Shown in pieces: positions 1 to 6,111 of a stretch of 6,704 nt of DNA. The notes under the pieces were generated by a model. It ran no database searches. It saw only the letters and a list, made by a program, of their open reading frames with translations, and was not told the origin of the DNA. The position numbers and the translations under genes are program-made. This stretch comes from Armatimonadota bacterium (GTDB lineage: Bacteria; Armatimonadota; Fimbriimonadia; Fimbriimonadales; Fimbriimonadaceae). How positions within the stretch are numbered: the stretch's first letter is position 1; the number at the start of each line of letters is the position of its first letter. The stretch lies in assembly GCA_023428805.1 (NCBI GenBank), contig JAEYWW010000098.1, positions 1-6,704 of the forward strand, given 5' to 3'.

Positions 1-353
1 GTGAAGAGCTGCGTCGTCGTGTGATTGGCGATGACCTGTCCGTGGTCGTCGAAGATGACCACGCCCCACTTCTCACCGTAGCCCGGATACTGATTGATCA
101 TCACGACACGCCCGTCGGGTGTGATTAAAGTCTGCTGGGGATAGAACCCGACTTCACTCTTCCAGAGAGTCACCTGGCGCGCATCTTCGTCAAGGGCGAA
201 CAAGTGAAGCTTCGTGGGCTACTGTTTGTTGCCCACCCAGCGGCCCGGGGTGATCGCGATCGCAACCCCGCCATCGGCGGATGTCTCCACTTTCGGCCAA
301 GGCGCCCGCCAGCTTGTCATGACGAGGGCGGTTGTCAATGTGGTGAGAACCAT
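1..353 (-). pseudogene. Unrecognised gene with in-frame TAG, 3' end beyond window
   Basis: I do not recognise the product. From the ATG at 351-353 the frame reads 44 residues (MVLTTLTTALVMTSW..., a weakly hydrophobic start that might be a signal peptide, though without an N-terminal positive charge), then meets TAG at 219-221. The same frame then stays open for 72 codons to the window edge with normal-looking protein, including KLHLFALDEDARQVTLW, LITPDGRVVMINQYPGYG and KWGVVIFDDHG. Repeated PDGR/DDHG turns between short hydrophobic strands suggest a beta-rich, propeller-like or periplasmic protein; this is inference. The start lies about 29 bases after the tspO stop, so the two may be cotranscribed. 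The only ribosome-binding signal is a weak AAGG three bases before the ATG. The stop could be a true nonsense mutation or a base error. No good restart codon follows it. Gene reality is likely; its functional state is unknown. Confidence 0.55.
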
Positions 354-382
354 GCACCTTGGACGCGCGAATGGAAGCTTGG

Positions 383-910
383 TTAGCCTCCATTCATTTG
401 AAAGATTGCGAGATTGAGCATGGACGCAAAACTCACCCACGCAAGATAGGGCATCATGAGCACCGAGGCCGCCTTATTGAGCTGCCAGAATCCATAGACG
501 CACGCCGCAATCATCATCCACAAAACTGCGATGACGACCAGCCCGAGCAAGGGTGAGCGGAGCCCGAAGAAGACCATCGACCAGATCGCGTTGAAGGCGA
601 GCTGAGTTCCGAAAAGGGCGAGCGCCTCACGCCGTCCTTCGAGGTCGCCGTATTTGGAAACAATCGCCGCCGCGATCCCCATGAGGACATAGAGCAGCGT
701 CCAGACAGGGCCGAACACCCAGCTTGGAGGGGTGAACCAGGGTTTGGCGAGCGCGGGATACCAATCCCGCAGGCCATCCATGCTGAACCATGAGCCCAAT
801 GCTCCGGCAATCAGGCTGAGTCCGATCCAGGCGCACAATGACCAGGCAAATTCTTGACCAATTCCCACGACCGGCCTGGACCGGATTGGAGTTTCCGAAG
901 AAGCGCTCAT
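383..910 (-). CDS. tspO: TspO/MBR family membrane protein (tryptophan-rich sensory protein)
   Basis: This is a member of the TspO/MBR (translocator protein) family, integral membrane proteins that bind porphyrins and, in other members, sterols, and are linked to tetrapyrrole and stress signalling. From the ATG at 908-910 it has 175 residues and five predicted hydrophobic helices, roughly residues 21-43, 66-86, 98-117, 119-143 and 151-172. Family hallmarks are visible: WYPALAKPWFTPPSW followed by FGPVW in the loop into helix 2 (about 50-70), FNAIWSMVFFG in helix 3, and PYLAWVSFASMLNLAIF in helix 5. It carries many tryptophans, as expected. The N-terminal extension of about 20 polar residues makes it slightly longer than the usual 150-160. 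A GTG at 917-919 would add three residues; neither start has a clear Shine-Dalgarno sequence. It lies about 100 bases after the dGTPase stop, so it may have its own promoter. The ligand cannot be told from sequence. Family assignment is firm. Confidence 0.93.
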   Translation of the reverse strand: MSASSETPIRSRPVVGIGQEFAWSLCAWIGLSLIAGALGSWFSMDGLRDWYPALAKPWFTPPSWVFGPVWTLLYVLMGIAAAIVSKYGDLEGRREALALFGTQLAFNAIWSMVFFGLRSPLLGLVVIAVLWMMIAACVYGFWQLNKAASVLMMPYLAWVSFASMLNLAIFQMNGG

Positions 911-911
911 G

Positions 912-969
912 GGGAACACTACGGAACATGCGAGGCTGATTCCCGCGTCGCCGATCCGGGCCGGAACAT
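912..969. promoter_or_regulatory. Three phased GGAACA repeats upstream of tspO (possible operator)
   Basis: On the plus strand GGGAACAC lies at 912-919 and CGGAACAT at 922-929 and 962-969, so the GGAACA cores are 10 and 40 bases apart, whole turns of the helix, facing the tspO start (minus strand: TGTTCC). The last copy is also the left half of GGAA-CA-TTCC (963-972). CTATC at 972-976 and 982-986 repeats with the same 10-base step. No convincing -35/-10 pair was found; TTGACC (minus strand, 1013-1008) has no good partner. A regulator binding on one DNA face is a guess. Nothing else is seen in this gap. Confidence 0.3.
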
Positions 970-1009
970 TCCTATCCTTTTCTATCGGAATCTCTGGCCA
1001 TTCATACGG

Positions 1010-2035
1010 TCAAAGTGTTTTGGCGATTCGGTCGTCGAAAGCCGTGGGGATGAAGCTTCGTTTGTAATCGTCGATGGCGAACCGATCGGTCATTCCCGCC
1101 ACATAATCCACCGCACCTTGAACACCGTCGAAATCCGGATGCAATTTTCCGGGCTGAAGATAGTGCATGAAGAGTTCCTGGACGATACGCTCCGCTTTGA
1201 GGACATCGGGATAGACAACTGGGTAACGCTCGTAGACGTTGTCGAAAAGCCAGTTTTTCAGGTCATTCATCGCCGAAAGCAGGCCGGGCGACATCCTGAC
1301 TGCGGGCTGGTCGAGGGAGTTTTCGATGACATCGTAGACCATGTGCGAGATGCGCCTGCCATGCGTCGATCCCAACTCGGCGAAGCCGCAGGGAATGGCG
1401 TCAATGATTCCGGATCGGAGCGCGTCGTCGAGGTCGTGGTTCATATACGCGATGCGGTCGCTGATGCGGACAACGGCGGCTTCCAAGGTTGAAGTGGGCT
1501 CCCCGTCGAATGCGGTGAGGTCGTTCTTGCCCTTGCTGTGCCCGCCAATCCCGCGCCGTGTTTCCTGGGTGAGATTGGCGTTGACGAGAACATCCAAGAC
1601 GCGCAGAGACTGCTCGTAGTGGCGGAACTCCTGCGTGGAATCAACAGAGCGCAGCGCTTCATCCAGTGCCCGTTCTCCGGGATGGCCGAACGGAGTGTGC
1701 CCAACATCGTGCCCGAGGGCGATGGCCTCGATCAGGTCTTCGTTCAGACGCAATGCCCGGCCGATGGTCCGCGCGATCTGGGCGACTTCGAGCGAGTGGG
1801 TGAGCCGGGTGCGGTAGTGGTCTCCGACGGGGTCGATGAAGACCTGCGTCTTGTGCTTGAGGCGGCGGAAGGGCTTGGAGTGCAGGATTCTGTCCCGGTC
1901 GCGTTGGAAGCAGGTGCGGACCGGATCGGGCTCTTCGAAGAGTGGTCGGCCTTCGCTCTCCACGGAGAGCATGGCGAATGCGGAGAGTGTCTCCCGCTCC
2001 CGCTCCTCGATCATCAACCTGACGCGATCCGGCAT
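1010..2035 (-). CDS. dgt: Deoxyguanosinetriphosphate triphosphohydrolase-like protein (HD domain)
   Basis: This HD-superfamily dNTP triphosphohydrolase would cut dGTP (or other dNTPs) into the deoxynucleoside and triphosphate in the cytoplasm, affecting dNTP pools. From the ATG at 2033-2035 it has 341 residues, usual for the shorter dGTPase class. The N-terminal block DPVRTCFQRDRDRILHSKPF and RRLKHKTQVF (about 37-66) is the family signature. Metal-binding HD residues are H80 (RLTHSLEVAQ), H109-D110 (LGHDVGHTPFGH) and D193 (ISDRIAY), all present; YVAGMTDRFAI lies near the C-terminus. The upstream lipoprotein gene ends in TGATG, its stop sharing one base with this ATG, so the two are probably translationally coupled. 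A TTG one codon earlier is possible. The ATG at 2012-2014 (MIEERERETL) matches the usual family start and has AGG three bases ahead, so the true protein may be eight residues shorter. Family is firm; nucleotide preference is not determined. Confidence 0.93.
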   Translation of the reverse strand: MPDRVRLMIEERERETLSAFAMLSVESEGRPLFEEPDPVRTCFQRDRDRILHSKPFRRLKHKTQVFIDPVGDHYRTRLTHSLEVAQIARTIGRALRLNEDLIEAIALGHDVGHTPFGHPGERALDEALRSVDSTQEFRHYEQSLRVLDVLVNANLTQETRRGIGGHSKGKNDLTAFDGEPTSTLEAAVVRISDRIAYMNHDLDDALRSGIIDAIPCGFAELGSTHGRRISHMVYDVIENSLDQPAVRMSPGLLSAMNDLKNWLFDNVYERYPVVYPDVLKAERIVQELFMHYLQPGKLHPDFDGVQGAVDYVAGMTDRFAIDDYKRSFIPTAFDDRIAKTL

Positions 2036-3915
2036 CAATCCAGAGACGATGACGCGGCGGGGTTGGGCTCAATCCTCGATCCATCCTGGGTCGCAGTCAC
2101 CAGATAGGGCTTGCCGAGAATGTGAATCTGCATACGGAGCGTTTTCCAGGAGGGCGGGAGGTTTGATCTCCCGCTGATCCAATAGCCGTCTTTGAGAGGC
2201 ATTTTCCACTCGGCATCTTCCCAAGGTTTGGCGTCAATCCGGATTCCGGCAAAGCCGTAGATGACCGTATTCAGATAACCTGCCGCGCCGGTGATGAAGA
2301 TCGTCTGCTGCGTCGTGGGGCGTTCGGAAACATAGTAGAAGGGCGGCTTGGCGTATCGCTTCCAAGAGCTTTTCCATTCCCGATAGGCTTCCTGAGAGTC
2401 CCCGAACCGAGCGCGGATGAGCGCGTGGATGGAATCGCTCATCGCGGGGCCATTTTTGTTGACCAGAGGCGCGAATTTCTCCAGCATTGGGATGGCCTGC
2501 TTTTCGGCTTCAGGATTTTGGAGCGGATAGATGGCGAGGACCGCCGCCGCCTGCTGATAGGCTTTCAACGGGTCATTGTCGTAGGTTAGGAATGCTCCGC
2601 CCGCGTCTTTTGGGAGAGCAAGTTTTCTGTTGATGCCGCTGCGGTCGAAGAGGCTTTGAACCGCGAGATTGGTGTAGAGATCGTTGTTGCCAATATGATA
2701 TTCATCCGGGCTCATCACGTCCTTCATCTCCCAGCCGCGAGGGGTTTGTACAACCCTAAGGGAGAAGTAGCTGGCAGTATTTTCCGCAAAGCTGTGGGCA
2801 GGCTTCGACTCGATGAGCCCGAGCGCGGCGGATTGGAGCAGGGAATGGGCGACTGTGGCCGAGATGTGCTCCTGGTGCCGCGAATCACCGACGGCGGTTT
2901 CCTTCCCCGATTTTGAGGACTCCCAAGCGACCTTCGGCTTTGGCGCAATCAGCCCATTACGAGGGTTCTTTTCACGAACCCATTCTTCAAAGTTGGCGAG
3001 CATCCCGGGCTGGGTCTGCAGCCGATAGCGGGGGATTGCGGCGGCCTGCTCGGGCCGTGTCAGGGCCAGCGCGGGAAGCACCCAGGCGTCGGCATCCCAA
3101 AACACGTGCCCAAAATATCGGTCGCTGGTCGTCGCAAAGGGGCCGAGCCCACCTGGCCCTTTGCCCACGAACTCGAGCTGATGCTGAAGAGAAGCGATGA
3201 TCTGCTCGTCTTCCTCCGGCCCATCCAATTCAATGGCAGGCGCATCGCGCTCCACGACTGGGGTCAGCTTGTGCGTGCGGAATGTGACGGAGAACGACCT
3301 GGTTTCTCCGGGCAGATATGCGGCAGAATACTGACCGTCCTGCTCATCGAACCCATCGCCCGCCTCCACCTGAATGATGTGGCCTCTGGGGATGAACTCG
3401 GGCGGGAGCGGCTTGGCAGTCTGCTTGGAGACCAAAAGCTCGCCATTGGAACTGCTCTTGAACTCGATTTCAAACTTCGCCAGGACATTGCCTGCTTCGG
3501 GGTGAGCGGTGACCTTGAACTCTCCCAGCATGGGGTCAGTCCAGATCGTCGTGATGACAGATGTTTTGTAGTCCAACAACTGTGAATAGCCTTGTGCCCG
3601 CGCCAAATCCCAGTGCATGCCATTGAAGGAAATTTCTGGACGAAGGCTGATCATCAGCGGCTTGATCTTTTCTTCGGGCGAGCCATCCACAACTCCATCG
3701 GCGTAAACCAGAGAAGAACTGGCCGGGAGGCCATCCGGCTCCAGCGGAATGCTCGTCCTGCCAGCGTCCAGATAGGGTTTGGAGGCGCCGATCTCCCCCA
3801 CCACGCCGGGAGTCAGCGCTTGGGGAGCCGATGAAGGTGTTTGAGGGCGGGCGCATCCCAGCACAATCAGCGCGCAGAGAAGAGACACAGCGGCCCCCCT
3901 TGCGTCAAACTGCAT
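2035..3915 (-). CDS. Predicted lipoprotein, glycoside hydrolase family 65, acid-trehalase/PGGHG-like
   Basis: A 626-residue GH65-type enzyme that probably hydrolyses (or phosphorolyses) an alpha-glucoside outside the cytoplasmic membrane. Residues 1-20 form a signal peptide ending in a lipobox, VLGC, with C21 as the lipidated residue; Ala follows the Cys, which in enterobacteria favours the outer membrane. A Ser/Pro-rich linker and an N-terminal beta-rich region (about 85-235) precede the (alpha/alpha)6 catalytic part. Motifs match acid-trehalase-like proteins such as human PGGHG: GHVFWDADAWVLPAL (269-283), WESSKSG (331-337), VMSPDEYHIGNNDLYTN (400-416) with E405 as probable general acid, VSE (E531), and FITGAAGYLNTVIYGFAG (540-557). 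A beta-sandwich-like C-terminus (LPPSWKTLRMQIHILGKPY) closes it. Start chosen for the signal peptide; a GTG at 3886-3888 has a better upstream AAGGGGGG but leaves no charged n-region. The open frame runs on 254 codons upstream, antisense to the hydrolase gene, but that part is not credible. Substrate unknown. Confidence 0.85.
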   Translation of the reverse strand: MQFDARGAAVSLLCALIVLGCARPQTPSSAPQALTPGVVGEIGASKPYLDAGRTSIPLEPDGLPASSSLVYADGVVDGSPEEKIKPLMISLRPEISFNGMHWDLARAQGYSQLLDYKTSVITTIWTDPMLGEFKVTAHPEAGNVLAKFEIEFKSSSNGELLVSKQTAKPLPPEFIPRGHIIQVEAGDGFDEQDGQYSAAYLPGETRSFSVTFRTHKLTPVVERDAPAIELDGPEEDEQIIASLQHQLEFVGKGPGGLGPFATTSDRYFGHVFWDADAWVLPALALTRPEQAAAIPRYRLQTQPGMLANFEEWVREKNPRNGLIAPKPKVAWESSKSGKETAVGDSRHQEHISATVAHSLLQSAALGLIESKPAHSFAENTASYFSLRVVQTPRGWEMKDVMSPDEYHIGNNDLYTNLAVQSLFDRSGINRKLALPKDAGGAFLTYDNDPLKAYQQAAAVLAIYPLQNPEAEKQAIPMLEKFAPLVNKNGPAMSDSIHALIRARFGDSQEAYREWKSSWKRYAKPPFYYVSERPTTQQTIFITGAAGYLNTVIYGFAGIRIDAKPWEDAEWKMPLKDGYWISGRSNLPPSWKTLRMQIHILGKPYLVTATQDGSRIEPNPAASSSLD

Positions 3916-3918
3916 GAC

Positions 3919-4590
3919 ATGGGAATGATTGAATTCAGCGGCAATGGCAAGCCGTACACGGGCTATCTTGCGCCGAGCGCGACGGGCAAGGGGCCGGGCG
4001 TCATCGTGATCCAGGAGTGGTGGGGGCTGGTCGGCCATATCAAAGATGTCGCGGATCGCTTCGCATCCGCCGGTTTCACGGCTCTTGCGCCCGACTTTTA
4101 TCATGGCGTCCAGACGACCGAGCCTGACGAAGCGGGTTCGATGCTCATGGCCCTCAACATTGGGGACGCCGAGCGAGTGATCCAGGGTGCGGTGGATGCC
4201 CTGCTTGCGCAGGATTCGGTCGAGGGCAGTCAGGTTGGCGTCGTGGGCTTCTGCATGGGAGGGCAACTTTCGATGTATGCTGCGACGATCAATAAGAAGA
4301 TTGGAGCCTGCGTCAACTTCTACGGTGTCCATCCCAACGTCCACCCAGTCTTCCGCGATCTGGAGGCTCCCATGCTCGGATTTTTCGGCAACGACGACCA
4401 CATCACGACGCCGGACGTGGTGAATGCGATTGATGTTGAGCTGAACGATCTGGGCAAGGCGCACGAGTTTCATCGGATGGAAGGCGTCGGCCACGCATTC
4501 TTCAACAGCGACCGTCCTGAAGTTTATGACGCTGATGCGGCGGAAAAGGCCTGGACAAGGATGCTGGGCTTCTTCCGCGAGCATCTTTGA
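3919..4590 (+). CDS. Dienelactone hydrolase family protein
   Basis: This alpha/beta-hydrolase belongs to the dienelactone hydrolase (carboxymethylenebutenolidase) family, soluble enzymes that open lactones or cleave small esters; the natural substrate here is unknown and no catechol-pathway genes are nearby. From ATG 3919 it has 223 residues; from ATG 3925 (MIEFSGNGKPYTGYL, the usual family beginning) 221. Numbering from 3925, the Cys-Asp-His triad is complete: C110 in GVVGFCMGGQ, D158 in FFGNDDH and H190 in GVGHAFF. E31 in QEWWGL matches the glutamate that activates the cysteine in this family. Neither start has a Shine-Dalgarno sequence. A TTG at 3841 would extend it into the lipoprotein gene but adds no family-like sequence. 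It is the only plus-strand gene here: its start sits back-to-back with the lipoprotein start and its stop is one base from the rsmE stop. Confidence 0.93.
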   Translation: MGMIEFSGNGKPYTGYLAPSATGKGPGVIVIQEWWGLVGHIKDVADRFASAGFTALAPDFYHGVQTTEPDEAGSMLMALNIGDAERVIQGAVDALLAQDSVEGSQVGVVGFCMGGQLSMYAATINKKIGACVNFYGVHPNVHPVFRDLEAPMLGFFGNDDHITTPDVVNAIDVELNDLGKAHEFHRMEGVGHAFFNSDRPEVYDADAAEKAWTRMLGFFREHL

Positions 4591-4591
4591 C

Positions 4592-5302
4592 TCAGGCAAG
4601 AAGAGCCAGCGCACAGGCCGCCGCCGCCGCCGTATCGACTCGGAGAACCCGGGGACCAAGGGTCGCGGCGCGATCACCGATCAGCGCGACTTCCCGGGGA
4701 GCCCAGCCGCCTTCCGGGCCAATGACGAGAGTCATTTTGGCCTGGGGAGTAAGGGTTGGGCTCACGCCTTCCACTTCGGAGAGAACAATCGCTGCGGGGA
4801 TTTCTTCCAGGAGCTTGGCGAAGCTCGCGACATAGCGAATTCGAGGGAGACGGGTTCGGAAGGAAACTTCGCAGGCTTCCCGCGCGATGGAGTCGAGCCG
4901 CTTCATCTTGGCTTCGAGCTTGCTGGCGTCCCAGCGCACGACTGAGCGTTCGGCCGGGAAGACGATGAACTCGGCCACGCCCATCTCGCTGCCCATGCGG
5001 ACGGACTCCTCCAATTTTTCCTGTCGGGGCATTCCGAGGGCGAGAGTGACGTGACGCGGCGACTCTGTCTGGGGCTCGAAGGTTTCGAGTGGGGCGACGG
5101 AATGACCGCGCAGTTCGCATCGGATCAATCGCCCATCGCCGGGAAGCACCACGACCTGGTCTCCGGTGCCGAGTCGGAGCACATTGCGGAATTTCCTCAC
5201 CTCTTCAGCGGGAAGCTCGAAAAGCTCGGGCATCTCGGCGGGCCACGCAGTGACAAAAGCTCGCGGAAGTGACCTCAACGGAGGAATCGGGCGGCTATCC
5301 AA
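4592..5302 (-). CDS. rsmE: 16S rRNA (uracil(1498)-N(3))-methyltransferase RsmE
   Basis: RsmE is a SPOUT-class methyltransferase that uses S-adenosylmethionine to methylate N3 of U1498 in 16S rRNA on the assembled 30S subunit. From the chosen TTG it has 236 residues, close to the family norm of about 240. An N-terminal PUA-like domain begins at LPRAFV (12-17; families start near PRFFV) and includes FRNVLRLGTGDQV. The SPOUT part carries KLEESVRMGSEMGVAEFIVF (96-115), ERSVVRW, and the knotted SAM site LVIGPEGGWAPREV (192-205) with LGPRVLRVDTAAAAA (215-229). Small departures: the common EQSGR is EVSFR, and LRTETA reads LRVDTA. TTG 5300-5302 is preferred because AGGAGG lies four bases ahead; TTG 5276-5278 and ATG 5231-5233 are alternatives, but the ATG would remove the conserved N-terminus. 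It overlaps the end of prmA and is probably coupled to it. Confidence 0.92.
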   Translation of the reverse strand: MDSRPIPPLRSLPRAFVTAWPAEMPELFELPAEEVRKFRNVLRLGTGDQVVVLPGDGRLIRCELRGHSVAPLETFEPQTESPRHVTLALGMPRQEKLEESVRMGSEMGVAEFIVFPAERSVVRWDASKLEAKMKRLDSIAREACEVSFRTRLPRIRYVASFAKLLEEIPAAIVLSEVEGVSPTLTPQAKMTLVIGPEGGWAPREVALIGDRAATLGPRVLRVDTAAAAACALALLA

Positions 5303-6111
5303 TTGTCCTCCTGGATGGCGCGATCCAGCCGGAATCCGCATGATTCGGCTGCCCGCTGAACATCCGGCCAATTTGCGTCAATGATCCCGCTGACAATCCA
5401 GCACCCGCCGGGCGCGACCCTTTCGGCGGCATCCGGGGCGATCGAGATCAGCGCCGCGCTGATGATGTTGCTCAATACGATGTCGTATTGGCCGGGAGCG
5501 AGCGGCTGAAACCCGCGCCCCTCAAATACATTGACGTGCACGCCGTTGCGGGCGGCGTTCTCGCGGGAAGATTCGACTGATTGCGATTCGACGTCCACCG
5601 CATCCACCACCGCTGCTCCGAGCATCCCCGCTCCGACGGAAAGGATTCCGCTGCCGCAGCCAATGTCGGCGACCCGTCGGCCCGCAACCTCGGCTTCTTC
5701 CAGCAGTTCAAGGCATCCCCGAGTGGTCGGGTGATCTCCGGTGCCGAAGGCCTGTCCGGGGTCGAGGACGATCACACGGTCATCGGGCTGAGCATCGAAT
5801 TCCTCCCAAGTCGGGCGGATCACCCACCGTTGCCCGATGCGTCGTGGTTTGAAGAATTGCTTCCAAGATTCCGCCCAATTCTCCTCGGCGACTTCGCGCA
5901 TGTCCACCTGCAGCGCGCCGAAACGAATCAATTCATCCCGCAGCGCGTCAAATCGCAGCTCTTGTCCAGGCGGAAGATAGGCGCTGAGGGTGGGGGGATG
6001 ATCGGTTTGAACCGTGCCTTCAAGCCCGTGGCGGTCGAAGATTGCGGCCCAGAGCCCCCAGTCTTCGGGAGTCTGGGGAAGAGTGGCTTTGACTTCGGTC
6101 CAGACGCTCAT
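5275..6111 (-). CDS. prmA: Ribosomal protein L11 methyltransferase PrmA
   Basis: PrmA is a cytoplasmic class I SAM-dependent enzyme that trimethylates amino groups of ribosomal protein L11. The protein has 278 residues, near the 290 or so of known PrmA. The N-terminal substrate-recognition domain covers about 1-75, followed by the linker motif ENWAESWKQFFKPRRIG (77-93). The catalytic domain shows LDPGQAFGTGDHPTTRGCL (116-134), the SAM-binding motif VADIGCGSGILSVGA (147-161), the acidic end of beta-2 (VDAVDVE) and the post-motif loop VLSNIIS (212-218). All key elements are present. The ATG (6109-6111) overlaps the dnaJ stop as ATGA; the upstream sequence is only purine-rich (the AAGAAGAAG coding for the DnaJ lysine tail), so translation may depend on coupling to dnaJ. 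The order dnaJ-prmA-rsmE is common in bacteria and supports the call. Confidence 0.96.
   Translation of the reverse strand: MSVWTEVKATLPQTPEDWGLWAAIFDRHGLEGTVQTDHPPTLSAYLPPGQELRFDALRDELIRFGALQVDMREVAEENWAESWKQFFKPRRIGQRWVIRPTWEEFDAQPDDRVIVLDPGQAFGTGDHPTTRGCLELLEEAEVAGRRVADIGCGSGILSVGAGMLGAAVVDAVDVESQSVESSRENAARNGVHVNVFEGRGFQPLAPGQYDIVLSNIISAALISIAPDAAERVAPGGCWIVSGIIDANWPDVQRAAESCGFRLDRAIQEDNWIAARFLR
5307..5312 (-). promoter_or_regulatory. rsmE: Shine-Dalgarno sequence AGGAGG for rsmE inside prmA
   Basis: The minus strand reads AGGAGGACAATTG: a full-consensus AGGAGG, a four-base spacer, then a TTG in the rsmE frame. It lies in the prmA codons for QEDNW near the prmA C-terminus. The spacer is a little short, but this is the clearest ribosome-binding site in the window and decides the rsmE start. 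Confidence 0.55.

Noticed and set aside
1008..1013. TTGACC as a -35 box for tspO
   Set aside because: No acceptable -10 hexamer lies 16-18 bases downstream on the minus strand, and the hexamer overlaps the dGTPase stop.
854..2107. Plus-strand open frames of about 212 and 189 codons opposite the dGTPase
   Set aside because: They are mirror frames of a strongly conserved gene on the other strand, with low-complexity composition and no family motif.
3106..3585. Plus-strand open frame of 159 codons inside the GH65 gene
   Set aside because: Antisense shadow of the N-terminal region of the lipoprotein; no start signal and no recognisable motif.
3841..3918. Upstream TTG start for the dienelactone hydrolase, behind a GAAGGTG
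   Set aside because: It adds 26 residues with no family resemblance and would overlap the lipoprotein signal-peptide codons; the family usually begins at MIEF.
4615..4632. GCC-type triplet run as a possible repeat element
   Set aside because: It is simply the alanine run of the RsmE C-terminal SAM-site helix.
3916..4677. A 254-codon N-terminal extension of the lipoprotein frame across the hydrolase gene
   Set aside because: It is antisense to a well-supported hydrolase, rich in Arg/His with no recognisable domain, and would bury the signal peptide and lipobox in mid-protein.
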